Below, piece after piece: positions 18,651-29,822 of a stretch of DNA of 60,401 nt. Location of the stretch: contig NZ_BAKF01000014.1 of the NCBI RefSeq assembly GCF_000614025.1, positions 1 to 60,401 on the forward strand, given 5' to 3'. Origin of the DNA: Prevotella aurantiaca JCM 15754 (GTDB taxonomy: Bacteria > Bacteroidota > Bacteroidia > Bacteroidales > Bacteroidaceae). Position numbers and translations under genes: made by a program. The stretch's first letter is position 1; every line of letters starts with the position of its first letter. The notes below the pieces were generated by a model. That model had not been told where the DNA came from and did not search any database. It saw nothing but the letters and a program-made list of their open reading frames with translations.

Positions 18651-19113
18651 CCGAAACGCTATTAGTAGGTATTTGTATAAATATGTATGTATATTCATAT
18701 CGACAATGTAGCGCGAGTGCTTGCAAATGGAGTTGTAAGACAGGGACGGCTTTCGTTATTTTTTAAACACTTTAATATATTTTTCTTATACGGAGAGACT
18801 ACTATCTCTGCCTTTTTCGTATCTTTGTCGGCGACTATAACGAGTTTTTATAACTGATGAATTTCGAGAATATAAATCGCTTTTTCTGTTAAGAAACGGC
18901 CTTTGGCTGCACGGTTGTTGTGCTGTACGGTGGGAGGAGAAGTTGCTGCGGAGCAAAAGAGAGGCGCTTCGACGCATCGTTATGTTTGTTTTTGCACTGC
19001 CGAACCCGAAGAGGAAGACAGCGAGGATAAGGGAGCGAGGACGTTCTACCGATGTTTTAGAACTCAATGTCAGCAGATTATTACGAACAACAAATATTTT
19101 ATTATAAAACAAA

Positions 19114-20547
19114 ATGAAGAAAAAAGTTTTTGTGTTGTCTTTGTTGAGTGTGCTCGGAATTGGACTATTGACGTCTTGTTCGGGCGATGACGACGACAAC
19201 AACGAGAAGGGTGGCACTGTTGAAACATTTGAAACGGCTACGCAAACCGTGAGTGATGCGCCGTTAATGGACGAAACAAACGACAGTTTGAGCAACTATG
19301 AGTTTACGAAAATAGTTAGAATAGAACTGAACGGAACTTCTGCTACCGTAAAAAATAATGTATCTGGTGTGGCAGCAGTTATAGGGACAGGCATTGTGAA
19401 CATTACTTCTACGGCTTCGAACGTAGAATATATTATCTCTGGAACCTACTCTGGTTCTGTGAATATCGAAGGAAAACCGATTGCAAAGGTTACCCTTAAC
19501 GGAGCAAATATTACCAATGAGAAAGGTGTTGCACTCAACCTTACAATACCAAAGGTATTTTTTCACATTGTAGGGGGAACTACAAACTCTTGCACGGCTA
19601 CTCTTATGAAAGAGAACCATGCTGCCCTTTACTGCAATGGAAAATTGGTATTCTACGGAAAAGGAACGCTAAACATAACTTCAAATAATGGTTCTGGTAT
19701 CAGTGCGATGTATGGTATTACGGCGAAAGAGACTACCTTTAACATCAAATCGGGCTATGATGGAATAAGGTCGGCAGACCATCACATCTTCCTTAACAGC
19801 GGTACTTACAACGTAGAAGCTGCTAAGTGGGGAATCTGTACCCGCATTATTAAATCGGGAAGTGCATCGAGTAATACTGACCATTACATCATTATGAATG
19901 GTGGAACATATAATATTACGACAACAGGACGCGATGGTTATGGCATCTGTGCATATTCGCTACTGACCATTAACGGTGGTAATATTACGATTTCGGCTTA
20001 TAATTCGGCTATCTATGGTGTTTCTGGACTTATCATTAACGGTGGTAATACCCATGCAAAAAGTACTGCTGGTAATAGTATAATGGCTTTCGACCTCTAC
20101 GTAAAAGGCGGAACAACAACGGCAATTGCACAACATGAAAAGATGGCTGCCATATTAACCACGAAAAAAACCTTTGTTATTACGGGCGGAACTCTTATTG
20201 GTATCGGCGCAAACGATAATATGTCGTTGCCTACCGCAGAGTCTACGCAGCCGTCAGTGGTACTGGGTAAGAACGACGCATCGTACCGTTTCGGTGCTAC
20301 TTTGATGAATATTCAAAGCTCAACGGGTGGTTCTGAGGTGATTACTTACCAGATTCCACAATCTTACACTACTCTTTTCGTTTCGTCGCCAAAACTATCG
20401 AAGGGTACAAACTACAACATCTATACAGGTGGTAGCCACTCGGGAACTTCGATAAATGGCATCTACTCTGGTGGAACATATACGAAAGGAAAATCGAATG
20501 GTAGCTTTACTACTGCAACAGCAGCACCTTACGTAACTGAAAAATAA
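19114..20547 (+). CDS. Carbohydrate-binding (Cthe_2159-type) beta-helix lipoprotein
   Basis: A 477-aa surface lipoprotein. The signal (MKKKVFVLSLLSVLGIGLL) ends in the lipobox LTSC, followed by an acidic SGDDDDNNE stretch typical of Bacteroidetes surface-exported lipoproteins. The body is a repetitive beta-helix (ALYCNGKLVFYGKGTLNITS, GYDGIRSADHHIFLNSGTYN, GYGICAYSLLTINGGNITIS), which fits the Cthe_2159 carbohydrate-binding family (pectin-type ligands in Clostridium). There is no catalytic motif. It stands alone between a gene-free upstream stretch and a strong terminator. Family assignment is good; the ligand is unknown. Confidence 0.85.
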   Translation: MKKKVFVLSLLSVLGIGLLTSCSGDDDDNNEKGGTVETFETATQTVSDAPLMDETNDSLSNYEFTKIVRIELNGTSATVKNNVSGVAAVIGTGIVNITSTASNVEYIISGTYSGSVNIEGKPIAKVTLNGANITNEKGVALNLTIPKVFFHIVGGTTNSCTATLMKENHAALYCNGKLVFYGKGTLNITSNNGSGISAMYGITAKETTFNIKSGYDGIRSADHHIFLNSGTYNVEAAKWGICTRIIKSGSASSNTDHYIIMNGGTYNITTTGRDGYGICAYSLLTINGGNITISAYNSAIYGVSGLIINGGNTHAKSTAGNSIMAFDLYVKGGTTTAIAQHEKMAAILTTKKTFVITGGTLIGIGANDNMSLPTAESTQPSVVLGKNDASYRFGATLMNIQSSTGGSEVITYQIPQSYTTLFVSSPKLSKGTNYNIYTGGSHSGTSINGIYSGGTYTKGKSNGSFTTATAAPYVTEK

Positions 20548-20572
20548 GGTCGGACAGGACCGCATCACATAC

Positions 20573-20615
20573 AAAGCCCCGCAGCAAAGAGGTTTCTCGG
20601 CTGCGGGGCTTCGTG
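20573..20615. terminator. Intrinsic terminator between the lipoprotein gene and hmuV
   Basis: AAGCCCCGCAGC pairs with GCTGCGGGGCTT around a 14-nt loop, a GC-rich 12-bp stem. It serves the plus-strand gene ending at 20547 and may also stop minus-strand hmu transcripts. Confidence 0.85.
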
Positions 20616-20749
20616 TGTTTTATAATTTGAAAGCAATGTTGCTGTGGGGTACTTCCGCATAGAAGCAAGCGTAAAAGGCTTCTTTTCGGACTGTCGCTCG
20701 GCAGGTTATGCCCCATTCAGAAATTGCTTTTGTAGTGTGCTAAGTACGT

Positions 20750-21085
20750 TTATTCATCGGGAATGTAAATGATTTCGCCATTCTCCAGCTGATAAGCGGT
20801 ACCCACTTTCTTGCCTTTGTTGCTCGATTTAGCGTCTTGATTCTTCGAAGGAGTATAGCGATCGATTTGCTTTCCTTTCTTTGAGATAATCTCCATGTTA
20901 TCCTTTCCAGGGTTCTTTACTACTGTAAAGTCTTCCGTACTGAACATTTCGGTCATCTTATAGTGGGTTACCAGTGCTACCATCAGGGCGACGGCAAACA
21001 CCATTGCGGCATCGAAGAGGTTGCTAACAACGCTCATTGGGTCGTCGTCCTCGTCGTGGCTGAGTCTAATCTGTCGTCTTCTCAT
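20750..21085 (-). CDS. hmuV: HmuV-like DUF2149 membrane protein
   Basis: A 111-aa protein with a short acidic cytoplasmic start (RLSHDEDDDPMSVVSNLFD), one membrane span (AAMVFAVALMVALVTHY, about residues 26-42) and a periplasmic tail. The layout matches DUF2149 proteins, which resemble ExbD/TolR in size and topology. It is the last gene of the heme operon and starts 3 bp after hmuU. In Porphyromonas gingivalis the equivalent gene is hmuV. It probably partners with the ExbB-like HmuU to power the heme receptor or HmuS, which is inferred from gene order. Confidence 0.82.
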   Translation of the reverse strand: MRRRQIRLSHDEDDDPMSVVSNLFDAAMVFAVALMVALVTHYKMTEMFSTEDFTVVKNPGKDNMEIISKKGKQIDRYTPSKNQDAKSSNKGKKVGTAYQLENGEIIYIPDE

Positions 21086-21088
21086 AAC

Positions 21089-21685
21089 TTATTTGCTGCG
21101 GTTTTCGTCCAACATATCGGCAATATAGTTCAGCGCACCCATATCTCTGCGGTACCAACGTTGGCGAACCGACTTAACAACGAAGCCTATGCCACCCGCA
21201 AAAAGACCGATAACGGTGGTTGCAAACGCCACTTGCATGTTGTAAGCCATAGACGCTATGTCGCCAGAAGAAAGGCCAACGAGCGCTGGACCCATCGGTA
21301 TGAGGGTTCCCATCAAGCCCAACATTGGTCCCATCTTGGTAAACATCTTGGGTGTTTCAAGCTCGCGCTCTATCATACACTCGTACTCATCGAGCAGGAA
21401 ATTGACCTTTGCAGGACTGTTTCTATGCTCCATCATCTTCGAAATGCACGCTGCTACTGGCAATTTGCCCTTCGGTAAGCGGTCAGCAAGGGTTGAAAGG
21501 TTGTCTGCCGACAGCTCTTTTATCTCCTTATGCAGCAGGGTTCCGCTCTGACGCATGGTGAGATACTGACTGAAGAAGCCTCCTAATAGAAGCAGCGAAC
21601 GTAGAAAAAAGAAAATGAGAATAAGGATAACGGGTACGAGAAGTCCCGATGATATCCAGTAAAGAATGTCTGTTATGTAATTCAT
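21089..21685 (-). CDS. hmuU: HmuU-like MotA/TolQ/ExbB proton-channel family protein
   Basis: A 198-aa inner-membrane protein of the MotA/TolQ/ExbB family. It has an N-terminal span (LLVPVILILIFFFLRSLLLL), a cytoplasmic domain, and the conserved channel segment GPMLGLMGTLIPMGPALVGL followed by the last span (AFATTVIGLFAGGIGFVV). Such proteins form proton channels that energise TonB- or TolR-like partners. It lies directly before hmuV, whose product looks ExbD-like. About 250 bp without a gene separate it from hmuT. Confidence 0.88.
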   Translation of the reverse strand: MNYITDILYWISSGLLVPVILILIFFFLRSLLLLGGFFSQYLTMRQSGTLLHKEIKELSADNLSTLADRLPKGKLPVAACISKMMEHRNSPAKVNFLLDEYECMIERELETPKMFTKMGPMLGLMGTLIPMGPALVGLSSGDIASMAYNMQVAFATTVIGLFAGGIGFVVKSVRQRWYRRDMGALNYIADMLDENRSK

Positions 21686-21933
21686 AATTTAATGTATAGT
21701 TTTTAATGACGTTTGTTTTGTTCGATTTTAAAGCTACTTTTCAGCGACTCTGCAGGCGTTTCTACTCTTCTTCTAAGCTGCTTTTTGTTTGAGTTGTAAT
21801 TGTTCTTGCTCGATGTTAAAGTTATGTTTGTTGGATAATCGTGTTGTGCTTATTGAGCAGGAAAACTATCATCGTTTGACATTGAAGCTTGTAACGTAGG
21901 GAGAAATCACTACTTTCAGCCGCTGACAAGTCT

Positions 21934-22635
21934 TTAATTCATTTGCTGAATCTGCTTTCTGATGTGCCTACGCTGCCACACCATACCCACAAAACCGAAG
22001 ATTGCAACCAGCAAGAATGTACCTCCGAGCGCCTCAAGGTTGGTGTTGTCGGTTCCTACCACTGCTGTTTTGCCGTTCACGGTAGCCACTATGCCCATCA
22101 AAGCAATCAGTATATTGCAGAGAAAGAGTAGCTCTAAGCGCAAGAAAGTCTCTGGAAGAAGTCGTTTAACAAGGTATGTGAGCAACGGAATGGCTATGAA
22201 AAAGACTGCACCGAGCGACCAAGCGATGAGCGAAAAGTCCTCGCCAGGGAACGCAAAGATGGTTTCTACAAGTATGCCGAACATCATTGGCACGATCATA
22301 ATGCCTGGGAAGAAACGCAAAAAGGCATAGAGCCAACGGGCTTTGCGCCCAATTCGGCCCGCCACCTTCACATCGGCAGCCAACAAACAGAACGCCATTG
22401 CCAACAGAACATCTATGTTTAGCAACACCGAAATGTCGCGAACTAAGTCTGTATTGGCCAGCCAAGCAGCGATTTCGGTAGACGATTGCAAGATGGCAAC
22501 ACGCCAAGCCAAACCTGTAAAGACCATTGCTGCAACGGCAGTAATAGCGATTTGCAGATTACGAACAAATGTCTGTTTCAGCAAAAAGCTGAAACAGACA
22601 AGTATAAATAGTAGAAGTACTATCGTTTCCATCGT
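21934..22635 (-). CDS. hmuT: HmuT-like multi-pass membrane protein of the heme operon
   Basis: A 233-aa protein with about seven hydrophobic segments (for example TIVLLLFILVCFSFLLKQTF and LVAIFGFVGMVW). The start METIVLLLF at 22635 is chosen because it lies 4 bp past the hmuS stop. A longer frame to 22692 would overlap hmuS. By position it corresponds to hmuT of the P. gingivalis hmuYRSTUV locus. Its biochemical role is not established from sequence; a permease-type or accessory role in heme or iron handling is inferred from the operon. Confidence 0.78.
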   Translation of the reverse strand, partial: TMETIVLLLFILVCFSFLLKQTFVRNLQIAITAVAAMVFTGLAWRVAILQSSTEIAAWLANTDLVRDISVLLNIDVLLAMAFCLLAADVKVAGRIGRKARWLYAFLRFFPGIMIVPMMFGILVETIFAFPGEDFSLIAWSLGAVFFIAIPLLTYLVKRLLPETFLRLELLFLCNILIALMGIVATVNGKTAVVGTDNTNLEALGGTFLLVAIFGFVGMVWQRRHIRKQIQQMN

Positions 22636-22639
22636 ATTC

Positions 22640-25600
22640 TTATTCCACAGGGGTATTGCGACGACGACGTACAACAAATACCAACAAGCCAATAAGAAGT
22701 ACTACTGCACCACCCATAAGGAGACCTTTGCTGAGCAATGGTGAGTGTTGTTCAACCTTTTGCGACATGTCTTCGCGCTTCATCACCGTACCCTTGTCGT
22801 TGTTTGCAATGGCATTGCGCACCTTTTCAACCTCTTGTTTGTACTCGTTGCCTTGCTTTTCTTCCACCTTAGAGGCGATAAAGTTACGCAATTTGGCGTT
22901 ATCGGTAACGAAAGCAGAGCCCGATGGCTTGTATTTTTTCACCAATTCCACGTGCAACTTGGCTATATCAGCCACCTGTTGAGGCGTTGCTTTCCACATT
23001 CCCTTGCGTACTGTCTCGAGCATAACGGCTGTTATCTGCTGCAAAGCTGCTGGGTTCTTCTGCTCAAAGAAGTCTTTCGTGCCAAGATTGTACTTGTCTT
23101 TCACGTAGACTTGGTATATATCGTCCCACAATTCCTTATCTATGGCCTTCGGTTTCATTACGTTCCAGCCGTAAGTATTCTCTACTACCTCTGCAAAAGA
23201 GCCTGCTGCGCTTGCTCCACCCTTCATTTTCTCCTTAATATATACAGGGTTTAAAATGGTGGTACGACTTTCAACGCCTATCGCTTCCTTCACTTCTTGC
23301 ATGCGAACGTTATGCGTATTGCGGTAATCGCTTAGGTAAGCATCAGGGTCTTTGCCCGTTACTTGACGCACAGCGAGGTTCAATCCGCCCATAAACTCGT
23401 AGACATGGTCAAGACTTAGTGCGCCCCACGTGTTGCTTTGGCGTGGCTGTACCACAACATCGGTGCGTGTTAGAGCTGCCTCGAAAGCATACTTGTCGTA
23501 CTGTTCCCAGTCTTTCTCACTGCCATAGAACGTTCCCATGTTGTTAATATAGGTGTTTGCGATGTCCTCTTGCTTCTCCCAGCGGTCGCCACTCATTACC
23601 ATTTCCTGTATACCAGTGCCATAATTGCCGTTCATACCGCCGAAAATGCGTTGCGAAGCAAGCTTGCGCGCTTCCTTAGGAGATACTCCTTTCTCTGTAA
23701 GATGGCGTTCTGCCTCCTTAATACCGATTGCAACTTCGTTCTCAAAGGCCTCATCTTTAGCGTTAGCTGCCATCTCTACCGCTTTATTTATGAGGAAAAG
23801 ACGCGACGCCGCAAGGTCTCTGAGCTGTCCAGAGGTCTGTACTACAACGTCAATGCGCTTTCTTCCCAACTCTTTAGAGGGGATTAAGCGAAGGTCTGTA
23901 ACGCGTCCGAACGAGTCACGGATAGGTTCTACGCCCAGCATATAGAGCACTTGGGCTATGGTAGCGCCTTCGGTCTCGATGAATTCGCCGCTCCAAAGCG
24001 TGTAACTTACCTTATGTGGCATCTCGCCATTGTGGCGACGCTTGTACATTTCAATGGTATTTTCCGCCAACTGCTTACCCTTTTCCCATGCTGCCTCGCT
24101 TGGAGTAGCTTCTGCATTGATACCAAATAGGTTTCTACCAGTAGGCAATGTGTTTGGATTAACGATTGGGTCGCCACCTGGCGATGGTGCTGTGTAGCCG
24201 CCATTCATTGCATTTATGATGCTCTCGAGTTCGTTTTTAGGACTCATGATAAGGTATCCTTTGTACTTACCGATACTCTTTAAGGTGCGTTCAAGTTCTC
24301 TAACAGCGAAAGCGAAAGCCTTATCGTCTTTGCTATACGACTTTTTCTTGTCCTTCATCATAGCAGCCATGTCTTTCATTCCTTTCGAAGACATGCCCGA
24401 CATTCCCTTCGGTGGCATTCCCGACATGGCTTTTCCATGTGCCGCTTTAGCTTCGGCTGGCATGCCTTTGCCCATGTTTGTATGTTTCTCACCCATTCCA
24501 GCAGGTTTCTTACCCATACCTTCTGGCATCTTACCGCCATGTGCTGATGGTGGCATACTACCATGTGCGCCGTGCATTGCGTGGCCTTTTGGCATGTCTT
24601 TGCCCATACTTGACGGCATCTTACCGCCGTGTCTAGCAGGCGGCATGCCTCCTTGCTTACCGTGCATTGCATGGTTTTTCGGCATTTCGTGGCCCATTCC
24701 AGCAGACTTTTTGCCCATTCCAGCAGGCATATTACCCATACCTTTAGGCATTCCCATGCCCGCAGGCATACCGTTTCCGCCTTTGCCTTTCTGACCCATT
24801 CTGCCCATTCCCATCATCATTTTCATCATATCCGATGGAGCGGTGAGGTCTTCGTATATCTTATGCGCACGTTCAAGGTCGGCTTGTGATAGGTTTCCTA
24901 CCTTGCAAACGTAGGCATCTGTTACCTCCGAAGCGTTTCCGATGAGCGACTGAACGAGTGCTTTTGCAGGGTAAAGGTAGCGGCTGTTGAACTCAGAGCG
25001 ATGTTTCAGCAACGCTTCGGTAGCCTTTCCACGCACCTTATCAAGTGTAAATAGCGAGTAAGCCACAGGGTCTGTGCACATTTCTACTATACTACTGTTG
25101 ATTCGTTCAGCCTCGTATGGCACGCCTAAGGTATATAATTGTCCTGTAATCTTCTCGTTTGAGAGTTCTTCGGCGAAGTTATCGATGCGTGTTATCTCCT
25201 CTTCTGTGTACGGACGAGACATGATGCTATCGAGACCGAGGTCGCGATGGTAGCCCAAACGCACTACAATAGCCTTTATGGCAAGCGATGTGCGTTGCAA
25301 TAAGTTTTTGTCTTTGCCGATGTTTTGCATGTAAAGCTTCAGCTTTGAAGCCAGTTCGTTATGCGTTCCACGTACTCCGCTCTCCATGAAAGGCGGTGTA
25401 AGGTACGACTGTAGACCTGCATACGAGCGGCGTTTAGCTATGAGTCCTTCGCCCACATTGCCTATCGTATAAAGGTAGAAGTGCGGTATTGTACCCACTA
25501 AGCGGTCTGGCCAGTCGAGATTACTGAGTGCAACTTGCTTCTTCGGAGTAAATTCGAGGCTGCCGTGTGTACCGAAATGAATGAGCACATCGGCCTTAAA

Positions 25601-27183
25601 GCCATACTGTGTCCACAGATACGAAGCGATATAAGTATGTGGTGGTGCAGCATCGGTACCATGAACGATTTGAAAAGCATTATCCCCTTTGCCCGCAGCT
25701 ATCTGCGGTAGCAACACAACATTGCCGAACTGCACTCGCGCAACAGCCAGTTTTCCGTCTGGAGTTGCCATGAACTCGCCAGGGAACTCGCCGTTTGCCT
25801 TCACCACTTCTTGATATTTCTCTGGTCGGAGTGTCTTTTTCACCCAACTATCGTATTCGTTTTTGCTCACCAATGCAGGGTTTCCGTTCTTCATAAAGTC
25901 GTCGAACGCACCCTTAGCGTATAGGTTAAACACCGAACCTTGCTTCTGAATGGCTTGCATAAGCGCCTCTGGCGAGTCTGGAAGCCCTGCTACGTTGTAG
26001 CCTTCTTGCTTCAAACGCACCAAAAGATTATAGAGCGAAGGTCCTACTTCCATGCCTCCTGCCGTCATAGCGTTTTGTCCCGGTCCTTTATAATAGTAGA
26101 TAGCGACACGCTTTTGGCTATTTGCTTTATGCTTTAAGGCTATGTAATTGTTTACGGTTTGCACGAAAGTGCCCAATCGTTCGGGCATTGGTGCAACGTA
26201 TTCGAGGTCGTCTTTGCCTACATAATGGGCGAAAAGAGCGTACGGACGCACTGCTCCGTCAATCTCTGGAGTTACTACGCTTTGAGAAAGGAAGCCTCCG
26301 TTCATGCCCATCTTGTCGTTTTCCCACTTCTTTTCAAGCGTATTCACATTCAGCGGAGCAAACAATGGCACATTAACGCGCTTCAAATAGTCGACAAAAG
26401 CGTCTCCTAAGCGTCCGTGCGCCATGTTAATGATGGCCGAAACAGCCACGCTATCAGCGTGATTGTCCTCTACAAAGCGCTGAACAGAGTTCACTGGGTA
26501 CACCACATTACCTGTTTTCTCGAGTTCGGCAATCAGTTCTTTAGGCTCACCCATAGACCCTGTAACGATAACAGAGGGTGCATTGTCTTTCCAAAGTCCC
26601 TTTTCTTTGAGGAACTTTGTATATTCTGCGAGCGAATTGAACTGCTTATCCTCGTCGTCGGGGCGGCTTGGGTCGGCATGATATAGTAGTCCGAGCACGC
26701 GTTCTACCACCTTTCCTGGTTCGGGAGCATAGATAATCTTCTTGTCTATGTTCTTTCGCACGTAGCTAAGCAGGTTGTGATAGTTCTCTCGACCACCGTT
26801 GTCGATGTATGCTTTCAGTTCTTTTGCATCGGTAGTATCAACGGAACAGAAGTCGTTGTCGGGGTTTGTAATCATCGTACTCACCACAGGCGTTCCGCCT
26901 TTCATGGCTTTTTCGAGTTCGGCACGTTGCTCCTCGGTGAGTCGTAGGCCCATTGCCTGAACGAAAACCATATCGTAGTCGTCCACCTTTGCTATGTCTT
27001 CCGCCGATAGATTCTCTATTTTTACAAGTGGATTGTCGTTAGAACGAGAGATCTGACCGAGGGTAATGGTTTGATAATTTACGAAGCTATCTTGGTAGTG
27101 GATAGCCATTTACACCATACACCATAGCCAACGAGCAGCAATGCTACTATGGCAACGATGATAAGTAGTCTTTTTTTCTTCAT
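22640..27183 (-). CDS. hmuS: HmuS: CobN/Mg-chelatase-family heme-processing protein with Met/His-rich insertion, one-base break near the start
   Basis: A CobN-like giant chelatase of about 1514 aa. In Bacteroidales HmuS acts in heme use and has been proposed to remove iron from heme anaerobically. The N-terminal membrane anchor (MKKKRLLIIVAIVALLLVGY) is in another frame from 27183; one missing T at about 27085 joins it (WLSTTKIAF-VNYQTITLGQ) to the main 1489-aa frame. Conserved CobN segments are visible (GPSLYNLLVRLKQEGYNV; ASYLWTQYGFKADVLIHFGT; then GSLEFTPKKQVALSNLDWPD). A C-terminal membrane span (LLMGGAVVLLIGLLVFVV) also anchors the protein. Residues 755-925 form a low-complexity insertion of GMPKGMG, HAMHG and MPPxxHGGKMP repeats. 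It lies between hmuR and hmuT. Confidence 0.9.
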
Positions 27184-27389
27184 TATGTAATTAAACTTAT
27201 TTTCTTATATAGATTGTTTCGCTCAACGAAAGGCTTTTTATACCTTTTTTGCAAAGGCGTTGCAGCAGCGGTATTGTGGCTCGGCAGTAATGTTGCCGAA
27301 GCCTTGCAGCAAGCATGTTGTGGCTGAACAGCGAGGGTGCAGCCACCTTGCACTATGGCCGTACTATCGTTTTAGTTTCCCGCCGATGC

Positions 27390-29611
27390 TTATTTTCCGA
27401 ACAAATCGGATAGGTTTACTCCTACAGTAAGTACGAAACTGATGCCGTTGAGTGGCAGTTGCACGTCTGAATCAGACGCTTTGTCGCGGTAATTGAACAG
27501 GTTGTCGATCATGAAACCTACGTTAATGCCTCGTGGAAGTTCTGAACGGAGGTTGAGCGAACATATTGTTCGTGGGTCGTAAACGTAGCGAATGTAAGCG
27601 TTTTCCTTTGAATCGAATGAGTAACGGGTTATGCGTGACATCCATTGACTGCTGAAAGCGATGGACTCTGTAGTCTTTCCGAACTTGCGTTTGTACGTTG
27701 CATTGAACTTAGCGGTGTGGGGACGAATCCACGATTGGTTAAATCCGTCGCGCACATTGTAGTCGTTAATGTAGGTGTAAGCACCCATTAAGCGAAGTCC
27801 GCATTGCATTCTGTAGTTCAAAGTTGCCTCCAATCCCGTTGTCCTAACGTTTTTGGAATTGACGTATCGCATATTTAAGTTCACTCCAGGCGATACATAT
27901 TCGTAAGTAATTTTGTTTCGGAAGCGGTTGTGGTAAGCCGATAACGAGAGGTTGAAGCCCCCGCAGTCATATTCCATAGAAGCCGAAAGTTGACTTCCGT
28001 ATTCTGGTTTCAGGTCCTTATTACCATATATTATTATCATGTTTGCCATGTTAAACTCTTGGTAAAGTTCCTTTAATGTAGGAATACGATAGCCCTGTGA
28101 GTAGCCCGCACGGAAGGTAATATGTTCGAATGGGCGGTAAAGAGCCGAGATTTTCGGTGTAAGATGGAAGTTGAAACGCTGCCCTTTGTCGCCACGCAAG
28201 CCCACTACTACATTAAGCCTGTCGTTAATTCGCCAATCTTCCTGGGCGCAAAGCGAGAACTGCGATGTGCTTACCATGCCCGTATCCTTCATCATATAGT
28301 GTCTTAAACTTTCGTGTACACCTTCTACTCCTACATTGAATGTGTGACGACCGAAGGTTCCTGTATAGTAAATACGGGCGCTATGGTTGGTGTTGTTGTA
28401 CACTTTTTCGACGAGTTTCACAAGGTCGTAGTCGTCTTTCTTGGCATAGTTGTCGAACGTGTACGAGAATGCGAGACCATTATTTGGGTTGATTTGCCAG
28501 TTTGTTTTACCACCAATAACAAGGTCTTCATATCGTTGATGATAGCGACGGCCAAAGTATGTGGGGCGAGTATTGGCATAGAAAGAGCCGAAAGCCTCCG
28601 CTGTGAGGTGGTCGTTGAAGCGATAACGGAAGCGCTGACCTACGTCGAAGATCTTATATCCATATACTGGCAGGCTCTGGGCTCTGCTTCTTCTTCAGTA
28701 ATCTTGCCGTTTCTACCAATCTGTTTTATGGTTTTTCCTTCCTTATCCTTTACCCAATAGGTGTTGCGATGGCGGTATCCAACTGACGTTTGCGCACTGA
28801 AGCGGTTGCGGTTGATACCTACTTGCAACGAATAACTCTCTCCGTTGTTGCCCGCATAGCGTGAATTGAGCTGCACATTAAGCGGACGTGCGGTCTTTTT
28901 AGTAATGATATTGATGACGCCACCAATGGCGCGACTATCGTAAAGGGTAGATGCTGCACCGCGAACTACCTCTACTCGTTCGATGTTATCGACGTTAATA
29001 CGACTGAAATCGATATTATGGTCGGAGCCTTCGCCGCTAATTCGTTCACCATCAATGAGGAAAAGAACCGACTTACTGTCCATTCCTTGATAGTTAATGC
29101 TGGTGGTTTGGCTCATGTTATTGTAGTAAAACTGTATTCCTGGTAGCGTATATTCCAAGAGAGTATTAAGGTCTACGGGGTTCACCGTCTTTATTTCTTC
29201 CTGCGAAATAATGCGTGTAATAACGGGAACGTCTTTCAATGGTTTCTCACTTCTTGAGCCAGTAACCACTACTTCCTCCATGTTTGTGTTGCTGGGTATC
29301 ATCTTTATCGTGAGCGAAGGGTGTCCTGTCGATGGTACGCGCAACGTTCTTGAAGTGTAGCCCATGCACGATACATGGACCGTATAAATCTTATCGGCAC
29401 CGAAAGGAATGGTAAACTCGCCTTTGCTGTTGGTTCCTATCACAATGTTTGTGCCTTCTACCTTAAGTAAAGCACCTGCCAACGGCTCTTCAGAATCTAC
29501 GTCTATCACCTTTCCAGATAGCGGATAGCCTTTCTCAGGTGAGATATTGTCTCCGTAAACAGTAGCAAACGATACTGTCAGAAGGACGATAAAAATAAGT
29601 AGTTTCTTCAT
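27390..29611 (-). CDS. hmuR: HmuR: TonB-dependent heme receptor, one-base break
   Basis: An outer-membrane receptor of about 740 aa. Signal peptide MKKLLIFIVLLTVSFATVYG, then a carboxypeptidase-regulatory-like N-terminal domain (SGKVIDVDSEEPLAGALLKV), the TonB box region (NMEEVVVTGSRSEKPLKDVP), the plug (VLFLIDGERISGEG; VEVVRGAASTLYDSRAIGGV) and a beta-barrel. The heme-receptor region shows GYRIPTLKELYQEF and GNKDLKPEYG, comparable with the FRAP/NPNL-type segment of HmuR. One missing base near 28680 (GCCCTGCC read as GCCTGCC) shifts the frame; beyond it the chain continues LPVYGYKIFDVGQRFRYRFN. It is downstream of hmuY and upstream of hmuS, and imports heme handed over by HmuY. Confidence 0.92.
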
Positions 29612-29822
29612 TTTAATGAAGCATTGATGTGACTAAGTTAAAGTTATTTGCTCTCCTTTGTATGGACAGGATACGACGTTAGTTCCTCGTTCGAACCTTT
29701 GCCGTCTTGCCCTTTAGCATTGTTTTGAGTATTATTTACAAGTTAGCGATAAACACAGGGATTGGTTTTTTCCGCTGTATTTATCGCCGAGGGAGTTACA
29801 TATTACTCATACTATGGTATTA

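Larger units (their letters stand above)
18223..19113. other. Gene-free region before the 19114 lipoprotein
   Basis: It holds the 18275 terminator, repeat copy B and a TATCTTTG -7 box at 18820-18827, the probable promoter of the downstream gene with a long (about 280 nt) leader. I see no supported gene; the open frames here have unlikely composition and overlap the true start. Confidence 0.5.

Noticed and set aside
18903..19190. 95-aa plus-strand frame before the lipoprotein gene
   Set aside because: It overlaps the certain lipoprotein signal peptide in another frame and has unlikely composition.
22636..22692. Upstream start for hmuT
   Set aside because: It would overlap the end of hmuS; the start at 22635 is next to the hmuS stop and begins a normal membrane protein.
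24216..24794. 192-aa plus-strand open frame with strong Pro/Ile/Phe periodicity
   Set aside because: It is the antisense image of the Met/Gly/His repeats in hmuS.
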